A stretch of 64,000 bases of DNA from CAYNRE01 sp964399535 (lineage in GTDB: Bacteria; Planctomycetota; Planctomycetia; Pirellulales; CAYNRE01), in contig CAYNRE010000028.1 of the NCBI GenBank assembly GCA_964399535.1, forward strand, positions 124,001 through 188,000, written 5' to 3'. The notes below the pieces were generated by a model. The model was not told the DNA's origin and did no database searches. It saw only the letters and a program-made list of their open reading frames with translations. Shown piece by piece: positions 44,548-53,353 of this stretch; position 1 is the first letter of the stretch, and each line of letters begins with the position of its first letter. A program made the translations under genes and the position numbers.

Positions 44548-45852
44548 GTGACGAGCGCCGACCGTACCGATCGGGTAGCCGCGCCGAAAGCACGCCTGGT
44601 GCCCGGGTCGCGGCAGTTGCTCAGCGTGGGCAGCGTGTTGGCACTGACCCTGGGCTTGTCGCTCTTGGTTCCGCTGCTGCACCGGCTCGAGCGACACGAA
44701 CTGGCCATCGCGCTCGTAACCGAGGACGGGCTGTACGAAACCTGGGGCGCCGCGGCCTGCCTGGCTGCCAGCGGCCTGCTGGCGGCCCGCTGGTTGGTCG
44801 GCCGAAACGCGGGGCAACCCTGGTCGCAGGGGTGGGCCACGCTGGCATTGGCCGCCGGCATGGCCCTGATGTTCGCCGAGGAGATCAGTTGGGGACAGCG
44901 TGTGCTGGGGCTGGCCACGCCCGATTGGATTCGCCGCGCCAACCTGCAAGGCGAGTTGAACCTGCACAACTTGCGATTGTTTCATCCCCAGATTGCCACC
45001 AACTGGCTCAAGCTGGTGTGGCTCTTAGTCAGTGTCGGGTACCTCGGTTTGTGGCCCATCGCGGCCGGCGTGTTCCGCCCCTTGGCCCGCATTGGCCAGC
45101 GGTTTGCAATTCCGGTAGCCGGCAGCGGCATTGCCCTGGCGGCGCTGTTGGGTTTTCTGCTCTATGGCTGGCAAACCGACTCGGCGAGCCGCCAACGCGA
45201 TGCCTACGCCGGCCACGATGCGGGCGAAGCGGTGGAAACTCTGTTGGAAACTCTGTACGCGCTGCTGGCCGCCGAGAGTTTGGCCCGCTCGTTACCCGCG
45301 GCGAGCGTGACCCGGCGGCGTTGGTGGCTGGCCCTGGCTCCGGCTGGTCTGTGGCTGCTGGTCACCATGCCGGCGGTGATCGATTCCGTGCGGCATCCCA
45401 CGCAGTGGTTCGACGGAGTGGCCTGGCTTCGCCTGGGGCAGCTTCAGGCCGCTTCGGGCGAATCGCTCGCGGCCATCGAGAGCCTGGCCCGCGCCGCACA
45501 GATTTTGCCCGAGCGTGCGGAGCCCCTGCTGCAGATATCCGAGGTGCACCTGAAGCGGGGCGAGACCGAGGCGGCCGCCCAAGTGCTCCAAATCGTCGTG
45601 CGCGACTTTCCCGACGAGCCCATCGCCTGGTTTAACCTGGGGGCGATTCGCATCCACCAGGCTCGCTGGTCCGAGGCGATCGCTGCCTTTACCGAGGTGC
45701 TGCGGCTGGAGCCTGAGAACTTCGAGGCCTGTTACCAGCGGGGCGTGGCCCTGTCGGCATTGGGCAAAGCGGACGAAGCCCAGCGCGATTTTCGCCGCAC
45801 GCTCGAGCTGCGCCCCGACTACGCCCCCGCCCGGCAACGGCTGGGGGGCTAA
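44548..45852 (+). CDS. EEISWGQR membrane module with TPRs, function unknown
   Basis: A 434-residue membrane protein. The first ~260 residues have about six helices and match the middle of the preceding protein: EDGLYETWGAAAC, AEEISWGQRVLGL (near 110) and GELNLHNLRLF occur in the same order and spacing. The remaining residues are about four TPRs (AIESLARAAQILPERAEPL onward). The conserved Glu-Glu, Ser-Trp-Gly-Gln-Arg and His-Asn residues look functional and are spread over helix ends, suggesting a membrane-embedded active or binding site, but no described family comes to mind. The start is GTG 44548, with AGGAA eight bases upstream. The gap to the preceding gene is 52 bases, so both are probably co-transcribed and may be partners or duplicates. 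Confidence 0.8.
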   Translation: MTSADRTDRVAAPKARLVPGSRQLLSVGSVLALTLGLSLLVPLLHRLERHELAIALVTEDGLYETWGAAACLAASGLLAARWLVGRNAGQPWSQGWATLALAAGMALMFAEEISWGQRVLGLATPDWIRRANLQGELNLHNLRLFHPQIATNWLKLVWLLVSVGYLGLWPIAAGVFRPLARIGQRFAIPVAGSGIALAALLGFLLYGWQTDSASRQRDAYAGHDAGEAVETLLETLYALLAAESLARSLPAASVTRRRWWLALAPAGLWLLVTMPAVIDSVRHPTQWFDGVAWLRLGQLQAASGESLAAIESLARAAQILPERAEPLLQISEVHLKRGETEAAAQVLQIVVRDFPDEPIAWFNLGAIRIHQARWSEAIAAFTEVLRLEPENFEACYQRGVALSALGKADEAQRDFRRTLELRPDYAPARQRLGG

Positions 45853-45899
45853 GCAGTCGCGGCCGTTCGCCGTCGGCAGTGGGCGGCGCGAGTCGATCG

Positions 45900-48503
45900 C
45901 TAGGGCGCGCTTGCGGGCCTGCGGTAAACCTGGCGCGAGGCGTAGCTTTTCCGCCGCGCGGCTATTCGCTCGGCCAAGGCCGTATCGCCCGTGGCGTTCG
46001 CCCGCTCGTGAGCCAGCTCGGCCACGCGGCTGGCCTGGTCCCAGCGGCCGCATTCGGCGTAGGCCGCGGCCAGCGTATCGAGCCAGGCGGCGGGCGCCGA
46101 CTGCGGCGACCGGCAGAGCGGCTCCATCAGGTCCACGGCGGCCGCGCCGTTGCGCAGCTCGTCGGCCGGGTCAGTCGACCAGATCCAGGCCAGGGCATTG
46201 GCCGCCTGGACCAGCTTGGGGTCGAGCGCCAGCGCTTGCCGCAGGTGAGCAATCGCCTCGCGCGGATCAGGGCCGATCAGCAGCCGCCCCAACTCGTAGT
46301 GGGCCATGGCCAATTGCGGGTCGAGCTCGATCGCTCGGGCCAGCCACCGCCGGGCCGCCTCGCGGTTGCCGACGGCGGCTTCAACCTGGCCCAAGAGCAA
46401 GCAAGGGGCCGGCTCGCTCGCCGCCAGGCCGTGGGCGCGCTCGCCAGCCTGCCGCGCGGCGGGCCAATCGCCGTGGCTGGCTTCCCATTTCGCCCGGGTC
46501 AGCCAAATGCTGGGCTGGTCCGGGTCGCCTTGCTCAAGTTCGCCGAGCGCGCGTTCGACCCCGGCCGAATTCCCCGTGGCCGCCATGGTTTCGATCCACT
46601 GCAAGCGCGAGGGCACATGGTTGGGGCGCAGTTCCACGGTCATCGCCGCCACGCGCTCAGCCTCGGCCGCCCGGCCGGCAGCGAGCAAGGCCGCGACCAG
46701 CTCGGAACGAAATTCGATACGCTCGGGCGCCATGTCGATGACCGACTCGTACACGGCGGCCGCCTCCTGCCAGCGCCCAGCCGCCAGCAATTGGCGGGCT
46801 TGCTCCAGGGTATCTTCCCAGGGAAAGAGCCGCTTCAGGTAGGCTTGCTTTTCCGCTTCGCCAGGCTCGCCGTCGTTCGGGCGGGTACGAAAGATTTCCA
46901 GCGGCGAGCGAAGCTGGTCCGTCCAAATCAGCTCGTCGCCGGGCTGCAGGCGCGGCCAGGCCGCCTCGGCCAGGGGGGTGAAGCGATTGCGCACCGTGGC
47001 AAACACGAGCCGCCGCGGTGGGTCGCTCCGCAAACGCTCGATGCCGGGAAAGCCACGCGGTTGAAACCGGCCAAGCGAATAGCCAGCCAGCGGACGTGCC
47101 ACGTAGCCCAGCCGGGGCAGCGCCAAAAAATGGACCAGCGGACTGCTGGTGACCACATAGCCGGGGGGCGACTCTGCGGCCAGCCGCCGCGCCGCGGCCA
47201 GGTTGGCCCGGTGGTCGAACCAGAACTCGCGGCTTCGCTCGAGCTGAGCGCCGTTGCGCAGGTCGTCGGGCGTGGCGCCCCCTTGATCGAGCGAGGGATA
47301 GAACCGCCCGTACTGGTTCAACAAGTTTCCGGCGATAACGACCGACAAAAAACCGATCGCGCCGACCCGTCCGTGGGGGCGGGCGAAGAGCTGACGAGCC
47401 AGTACGACCCAAATCGCCACGAGCGGCAGCGCCAAGTAGCGTGGAATGGTATAGAACAGCGCGAGGAAGGCCAGCGAACCCAGCGCCAGGGCCCAGCAGA
47501 CCGCCGGAACCGGGTCATTCCAAAGCACCTGTCGAACTCGGGCGGCGGCGAGCGACCAATCGCGGGCCAGGCGGGCTTGCCCCACGACCATCAGCAGCCA
47601 GCGCGTGCTGGTCAGGCCCGATAGCACGACCGCCACTGCGAACCAGGCCAGCAGGTCGGGGCACCAGAGCCGGGTCTCGGCCAGCGAGGCCAGTCCCGCG
47701 GTTAGCAGCACCGGCGAACGATTGGCGGCCGCCTGGGGCAGCGCTTCCAGAAAGTCGAGGGTCAGGCACTCGGCGCAAATTGCCAGTAGCGAAAGGCCGA
47801 AACCCCACCACAGCCGCCGCACCGTGGGGCGCTCGCCCCGAAACGGCCGCACGGTCAGGGCCAGCAGAAAGTAGCCCAATGCCGCCAACGTGAGGACGGC
47901 TCCACTGAGCTTGATGAAAAAAGCCAGCAGCGTGAGCGGACCGACCCAGGCCCAGTGGCGGCGCTCGAGCAGCCACAGTAGCAGCACACCGCAGGTGGCC
48001 AGCGGCAGGTCCATGCCGATCAAATCGACCTGGGCCGAGAACAAGGGGGTGGTCAAGACCACTGCCGCGGTCAGGGCGGCGCCCAGGGCGCCAATTCTGG
48101 GGGCAAGCAGCTGGAATAGCAGCGTGGTCGCGGCCGCTGCCAATGCCAGGGTACCCAGGTGGCAAATAGCCAGTGCCGCCGAGGTGCTGGGGGCCATGCG
48201 CAGGACCAGGGCCACGAGCGTAGGCGCCACGCTGACCAGGTAGATGCCCGCGCCCCCTTCGCTGAAGCGGGGCTCGTCGTGCCACAGGCGGTGATAGTCG
48301 AAGTTGGACTCGACCAGAAAGTTGGCCTCGACAAAGAGGCCCATCGCCGAATCCCAATAGGGGGGCGAGGTCAGGCTCTCCCACCGCCAAACCAGCAGCA
48401 ACCCCCACACCCCCAGCCAAACCGCCAGTCCACGCAGCACTCGGCCGCCCCGCCCGGGCAAAGGCGGTTCTCCGGCGGCATCCGACTGCTGGACAACTGG
48501 CAT
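45900..48503 (-). CDS. GT39/PMT-like membrane glycosyltransferase with TPRs
   Basis: An 867-residue protein with about ten to twelve membrane helices in the first ~550 residues. The first extracytoplasmic loop (WRWESLTSPPYWDSAMG) carries an Asp, as in GT-C enzymes of the ArnT/PMT/GT39 group, which use polyprenyl-phosphate sugars. YDWD-type conservation is only partial, so the enzyme assignment is probable rather than certain. The C-terminal ~300 residues are TPRs ending in NALAWIWSTDP and WLDTLAAAYAECGRWDQA, the same cap as in two neighbouring proteins. It is convergent with the preceding gene (47-base gap) and divergent from the 1461-residue TPR gene. Confidence 0.8.
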   Translation of the reverse strand: MPVVQQSDAAGEPPLPGRGGRVLRGLAVWLGVWGLLLVWRWESLTSPPYWDSAMGLFVEANFLVESNFDYHRLWHDEPRFSEGGAGIYLVSVAPTLVALVLRMAPSTSAALAICHLGTLALAAAATTLLFQLLAPRIGALGAALTAAVVLTTPLFSAQVDLIGMDLPLATCGVLLLWLLERRHWAWVGPLTLLAFFIKLSGAVLTLAALGYFLLALTVRPFRGERPTVRRLWWGFGLSLLAICAECLTLDFLEALPQAAANRSPVLLTAGLASLAETRLWCPDLLAWFAVAVVLSGLTSTRWLLMVVGQARLARDWSLAAARVRQVLWNDPVPAVCWALALGSLAFLALFYTIPRYLALPLVAIWVVLARQLFARPHGRVGAIGFLSVVIAGNLLNQYGRFYPSLDQGGATPDDLRNGAQLERSREFWFDHRANLAAARRLAAESPPGYVVTSSPLVHFLALPRLGYVARPLAGYSLGRFQPRGFPGIERLRSDPPRRLVFATVRNRFTPLAEAAWPRLQPGDELIWTDQLRSPLEIFRTRPNDGEPGEAEKQAYLKRLFPWEDTLEQARQLLAAGRWQEAAAVYESVIDMAPERIEFRSELVAALLAAGRAAEAERVAAMTVELRPNHVPSRLQWIETMAATGNSAGVERALGELEQGDPDQPSIWLTRAKWEASHGDWPAARQAGERAHGLAASEPAPCLLLGQVEAAVGNREAARRWLARAIELDPQLAMAHYELGRLLIGPDPREAIAHLRQALALDPKLVQAANALAWIWSTDPADELRNGAAAVDLMEPLCRSPQSAPAAWLDTLAAAYAECGRWDQASRVAELAHERANATGDTALAERIAARRKSYASRQVYRRPASAP

Positions 48504-48905
48504 GGGTGCTATTTTCCCTGGGACGGTCTGGTCAGGTCAAATTCCAACGAGACGGCGCCGGTAAGCCGGCGTACCGCGGTCGGACCCGGGCCAGGTTTTC
48601 CGGTTGTTCAAACTTTACCGTTGGAAACACCCGGCGGGCACTGGCTAGGAACCAGGCTGCGTTTCGGAACCGTATGGTAATGATCGACTTACGACGCTTG
48701 GTTCCGCTGCAAATTGCTTGACACCCACGCGGGGTCAAGTAGCCTAAGGACTGGTAAAAAGAGGGTTTATCGCGGCTCAGCCCGCGGTGCTGGGCCGCGG
48801 GATGGGTTCGGGGCTGGCCCATGCAGACTGGTTTGGCGGTTGCCCGGCCAGCGCGGGTGCCTGGCTTTCTTCACGCTTCTGGTCGATGGTCGCAGGTCAC
48901 ACTAG
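48504..48905. other. Divergent intergenic region
   Basis: About 400 bases between the GT39-like gene (minus) and the large TPR gene (plus). It holds the promoter at 48718-48745; no coding sequence or terminator was seen. Confidence 0.55.
48718..48745 (+). promoter_or_regulatory. Sigma70-like promoter upstream of the large TPR gene
   Basis: TTGACA (48718-48723), a 16-base spacer and TAGCCT (48740-48745). The 15 bases GCAAATTGCTTGACA are identical to those upstream of the exosortase gene 23 kb away, and the match continues through ACCC. Confidence 0.68.
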
Positions 48906-51900
48906 ATGACCAAGCTCAATCCACTTCATCCGGCCATGTTCGCGCCGGATACGCATCGGCCCGATCTGCCGTCGCCGGATCAGGGGCGTCCGCCCGCGCG
49001 CCATGAGGTGGTTAACGTACCGCTGCTTTTCTGGACGGGCGTTGTCCTGGTGTTAATGGCCCCCGCCCTGTTCTTCTGGCATCGGTACCAGGTGCAATCC
49101 AGCGCGGTCAAATTCCTGGCCCAGGCTCGCGTGTTTGAAGACGACAACCAGTGGCGCCGCGCCGCCCAAATGTTGGACCGGTACTTGAAGCTGCGTCCGC
49201 AAGATGTTCCCGCGCGAATCCGGCTGGCCGACGATTACGCCAAGAGCGTTCAGGGGCCCGAGTCGCTGGCCCGCGCGGTCGAGCTGTATTCCTTGGCCAT
49301 GTCGTTCGCTCCCAAAGACCTGGAGCTGCTGCGCAAACGGGCGGAACGGCTGTTGGAGTTGGCTGCCTACGACCCGACTCGCTACCAGGCCGTGGGCCAA
49401 GACGCCGACAAACTGCTCAAGGTGCGGGCCCACGATGCCTCGGGCCTGCGCTTGAAGGCCTTGGCCCTCTGGGGCCAGGCCCAGGCCGGCCGGAAAGACA
49501 CGCTGGTTCTGGCCCGGGCCGCCCTGCAAGATGCCGTGCGCCAGCAGCCGCAAAATGTGCAGCTCTCGGTACAGCTGGCGATGTTGTACCGGAACGATTT
49601 TCCCGGCATCAAGAAGGCCGAACGCCAGGCCCTGGGCCGCAAGGTGATGGACGACCTGATCGCGGCCAACCCCGAAAACCCCGAGGCCTACCTGGCTCGC
49701 TTCCGCTATCGGTTGCTCGAGCAGCACCCCGATGCCGATACCGACTTGAAACAAGCGCTGACGCTTGCCCCCGACCACCTCGATGCCCTGATGGCGGCAG
49801 GCGGTCGGGCCGGCGGCAACAACCAAATGGACGACGCCCGGGCTCATTTCGAGCATGCCATGCAGGTTAAACCGGCCGATCCGCGGCCCTACCTGGGCTT
49901 GGCCGAAACCTATGCCGCCCGGGGCGCCTACGAGCGCGCGATCGAAGTTTGGCGACGTGGTTTGGAAGCGGTGCCGAGCACCGACCCGAGCTACATTTCG
50001 CTCCAGCTTCGCCTGGCCGAGGGTTTGCTTGCGGCCGGCCGCTTGGACGAACTGAAGACCGTAGCCGAGCAGCTAGGCCGGGAAATCAGCCGCATGACGA
50101 CCACGGTGCCGCGGCCGGTCCGGCTCAAGCTCGATGCCCGGCTGATGTTCTTCCAGGCCCGGATCAAACTGGCCGAGGGCGATGTCTTCGGCGCACTGCA
50201 GCTATTGCGACAGTGCCTGCTGGTTCAACAGACGGTCGATTCCGACCAGCACGACGGCCAGCATCGGATGCAGGCCGCGTACTACCTGGGCATCTGTTAC
50301 TCGGCCATTCGCCAGTGGGACCAGGCGGCCGAGGCTTATGAACAGGCCAGCCAATACGAATCGACCAATCCCAAATACCTGTTGGCGGCGGCCGATGCCT
50401 GGGAAAAGGCGTCGCGGTTCGACCAATCGGTCCGGCTGTTTGAACAAGCGCTGGCCCTTCGCGGCACGCCCCCCGAGGTCTGGGTGCAATTGGCCCGCAC
50501 CCATTTCAACGAACAGATGCAGCTACCGGTCGAGCAGCGCGATTGGCAATCGTTTCGCGACGCCCTGAAGAAGGCTCGCCGGGCTGCTCCCTACGACGTC
50601 ACGCTCAAGGTACTCGAGGCCGATTTCGCCGCCGTGCTGGGGCAACCGGCCGAGGCGATCAGCCAGCTTGAAGAGGCGCTACGCGAAACGCCCGATTCCG
50701 AGGCCCTGGGCCGCGCGTTGGTGCTGGCCTATCAGCGGCTCGACCGCAATGCCGACGCCGATCGGGCCTTTGCCGAGTATCTCCAACAACATGGCGATTC
50801 GCTGGCCACCAAGCGGCTGCGGATCAGCTTGCTCACGCAGCGCAACGAACTGACCGAGGCCGACCGGGTGCTGCGCCAGGCCATCGACGAGGCCCCCGCC
50901 GACGAGCGCCCCTCGCTGGTCTACCAGTTGGCCCAGGTGCACCTTCGCTCGGGCGACTTGGAGGAAGCCCGGCACTTCATGAGCCAGTTGGCCGACAACA
51001 ATCCGCAGAACATTCCGCTCTTGGAACAGGCCATTCGCATGGCCATGGACGTGCAAGACTTCGACGAGGCCGAGCGGTGGGAAACCCGGCTGCGAGCGCT
51101 GGAGGGGCTTTCCGGGTCGCTCTGGCGCTATTACCGCGCCGAGCGTTTGCTGGCCCAGTCGGAAGGGCCGCAAGACCCCCGCTTTCTTCAGGCCCGGGCC
51201 GTGGCCAAAGAGCTGGGCGACCTGCGCGGGTCGTGGCCGAGCGTGCATCTGCTGTTCGCCCAAATCGCCGAGCGCGAGGGAAAACCTCGCGACGCGATCG
51301 AGTCGTATGAAACGGCCGTGGCCCTAGGCGAAGGGCGGGTCACCTGCTACGAGCGCTTGATCCGCCTGATGTACGAAACCAGCCGCTTCGCCGAGGCCGA
51401 GTTGTATCTCACCCGGCTCCGCGACGTAATCGCCAGCAGCCCTGAACTGCCCGAGGTGGCCATCAACCTGTTGGCCGAGCGGGGGCGGGTGCTCCAGGCG
51501 GTGCGGATCGCCGAGGAAACGGTCGAGCGGCGCCCTAGCGACCCGCTTTCGCGCATCTGGTTGGGCCAGGCCCTGCAACTTTCCGACCGCATGGCCGAGG
51601 CCGAGAACGCCTTCCGCCAGGCGGTGGAGTTGGCTCCGCGCGACGCGCGCCCCTGGATTGCGCTGGTCGGTTTCTACACCCGGCAGGGCCAGTCGGAATT
51701 GGCGCGGCAGGCCCTGGAACAGTTGGCCCGCACGGCCGATCTAAGGTCGGAAGACCGCACCTTCGTGCTGGCCCAAGGATACGAAATGATCGGCGACCGG
51801 GCTCGCGCCGACGCGGCTTACCGCGAGGCCCTAGCCCAAACGCCCGACCGGATCGAATTGCTCAAGCGGACCGCCGAGTTCTACCTGCGCTCGAGCGACG

Positions 51901-53291
51901 AGCTTGCCGAGCGCTCACTGCGCAGGCTGCTGGTGCTTTCGCCCGACGCGGACGACGTGCGCCGCCGGCTGATCGCCATGCTCCGCCGCCGAGGGGGCGA
52001 ACGAGACTGGCGCGAGGTGGAAATGCTGCTCGACCAGGCCAATGCCCAACAGACCGTCAAGGGAGAGGACCTGCGGCTGCGAGCCCAGATGCTGATTAAC
52101 CGCGGCGCGCTCGACGATCGGGAGCAAGCCATTACGTTGATGGAACAACTGGTGCAAACCGAGCCTTCGGTCCGCCCGGAAGATATTCTGACCCTGGCCG
52201 CCATGCAGGAGCAGGCGGGCCGCATGGTACGCGCGCGCGAGCTATTGCTTTCGCTGGCCAGCAATAAACTGGCCGCTCCGGCCCACGTGGCGGCCTACGT
52301 CGACTTGCTGTTGCGCAACGAATTCGCCCGCGAAGCCGAGCCCTGGATCGATCGGCTGGAGCAACTGGCGCCCGATTCGGTCGACGCCATTTCGACCCGA
52401 GCTCGCTGGCTCAAGGCCGCGGGCCGGCTCGCCGAGGTGGTTCCCGCCGTCGAGGCCGCCGGCCAGCGGCGCATGGCGATCGCCACCGACGACGAGGCCC
52501 GGGCCGCCATCGCGGCCGACCTGGCGGGCATATTCGAATCGGTCGAGGCGCTGACCGAGGCGGAAGCCTGGTATCGCAAGGCCTACGCCGGCAATCCCGA
52601 CTTCGTTCGCCCGTTGGCGCTTTGGCTGGCCCGGCAGAATCGAGGGGAAGAGGCGGTGGCTGCTTGCCTCGAGGCGGCCCAGCGGCTGCCCGCCCTGGAC
52701 GTGGCGATCACGCTTTCCGATGTGCTCAGGCTGGCCCCGGTGAGCGAGGCCGTGGCCCAGTCGGCCGAGCCAATTCTGACGGCGGCCGTCGAGCGGCATA
52801 CGCACGACTTGAACCTGCTTTTGAAGGTGGGTGAGCTGCGCTACATGCAAGACCGCCCAACCGAGGCCATTACGCTGTTCCGCCAGGCCCTGGAGCTCGA
52901 ATCGCAAAACGTCGATGCCCTGGTGCGGCTGGCGCTGCTGCTCTCCGAGCAACCGGTGAACCAGGGCGAGGCCTTGAAACTAGCCCGCCAGGCGATTGGC
53001 ATCGCGGGCGAACGGGAAGAATTGCGCGATGCTCTGGGAATGGTTCTGCTCAACCAGGGCCAAATCGACGAGGCGGTGTCGGTACTGCGCGATGTCTCCA
53101 AATCGGCGCCCGACGAGCCGCGCTTCGCCTTCCACCTGGCGCTGGCCTGCCAGCAATCCAACTCGCGCTCGCAGGCTCGCGTTGCCATGCGGCGCGCGCG
53201 CGACGCGGGCCTGGACCCCTACACCCTGCCGCTCGCCGAGCGGCGCCGTTTGGAGCAATTGGAAGCTTCGTTGGTCATCAAGGAACGATGA
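48906..53291 (+). CDS. Very large TPR protein with membrane anchor, PrsT-like
   Basis: A 1461-residue protein with a short cytoplasmic N terminus, one membrane helix (LLFWTGVVLVLMAPALFFW, about residues 40-60) and then about 1400 residues of consecutive helical TPR units, e.g. AEAYEQASQYESTNPKYLL and AISQLEEALRETPDSEAL. Exosortase/exopolysaccharide loci of other bacteria encode a large TPR protein, PrsT; this one has a comparable role by position and size, although a transmembrane anchor replaces the lipoprotein signal. It could scaffold the polysaccharide machinery in the periplasm. The ATG lies about 160 bases after the promoter at 48718. Sixty-two bases separate it from the downstream oxygenase gene, so they are probably co-transcribed. 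Confidence 0.85.
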   Translation: MTKLNPLHPAMFAPDTHRPDLPSPDQGRPPARHEVVNVPLLFWTGVVLVLMAPALFFWHRYQVQSSAVKFLAQARVFEDDNQWRRAAQMLDRYLKLRPQDVPARIRLADDYAKSVQGPESLARAVELYSLAMSFAPKDLELLRKRAERLLELAAYDPTRYQAVGQDADKLLKVRAHDASGLRLKALALWGQAQAGRKDTLVLARAALQDAVRQQPQNVQLSVQLAMLYRNDFPGIKKAERQALGRKVMDDLIAANPENPEAYLARFRYRLLEQHPDADTDLKQALTLAPDHLDALMAAGGRAGGNNQMDDARAHFEHAMQVKPADPRPYLGLAETYAARGAYERAIEVWRRGLEAVPSTDPSYISLQLRLAEGLLAAGRLDELKTVAEQLGREISRMTTTVPRPVRLKLDARLMFFQARIKLAEGDVFGALQLLRQCLLVQQTVDSDQHDGQHRMQAAYYLGICYSAIRQWDQAAEAYEQASQYESTNPKYLLAAADAWEKASRFDQSVRLFEQALALRGTPPEVWVQLARTHFNEQMQLPVEQRDWQSFRDALKKARRAAPYDVTLKVLEADFAAVLGQPAEAISQLEEALRETPDSEALGRALVLAYQRLDRNADADRAFAEYLQQHGDSLATKRLRISLLTQRNELTEADRVLRQAIDEAPADERPSLVYQLAQVHLRSGDLEEARHFMSQLADNNPQNIPLLEQAIRMAMDVQDFDEAERWETRLRALEGLSGSLWRYYRAERLLAQSEGPQDPRFLQARAVAKELGDLRGSWPSVHLLFAQIAEREGKPRDAIESYETAVALGEGRVTCYERLIRLMYETSRFAEAELYLTRLRDVIASSPELPEVAINLLAERGRVLQAVRIAEETVERRPSDPLSRIWLGQALQLSDRMAEAENAFRQAVELAPRDARPWIALVGFYTRQGQSELARQALEQLARTADLRSEDRTFVLAQGYEMIGDRARADAAYREALAQTPDRIELLKRTAEFYLRSSDELAERSLRRLLVLSPDADDVRRRLIAMLRRRGGERDWREVEMLLDQANAQQTVKGEDLRLRAQMLINRGALDDREQAITLMEQLVQTEPSVRPEDILTLAAMQEQAGRMVRARELLLSLASNKLAAPAHVAAYVDLLLRNEFAREAEPWIDRLEQLAPDSVDAISTRARWLKAAGRLAEVVPAVEAAGQRRMAIATDDEARAAIAADLAGIFESVEALTEAEAWYRKAYAGNPDFVRPLALWLARQNRGEEAVAACLEAAQRLPALDVAITLSDVLRLAPVSEAVAQSAEPILTAAVERHTHDLNLLLKVGELRYMQDRPTEAITLFRQALELESQNVDALVRLALLLSEQPVNQGEALKLARQAIGIAGEREELRDALGMVLLNQGQIDEAVSVLRDVSKSAPDEPRFAFHLALACQQSNSRSQARVAMRRARDAGLDPYTLPLAERRRLEQLEASLVIKER

Positions 53292-53353
53292 GCCCGGGTT
53301 TTGTTCGCACACCATTGACCTAGCCGCGCCAGACTCCTTACCCGGAGTGTTCC

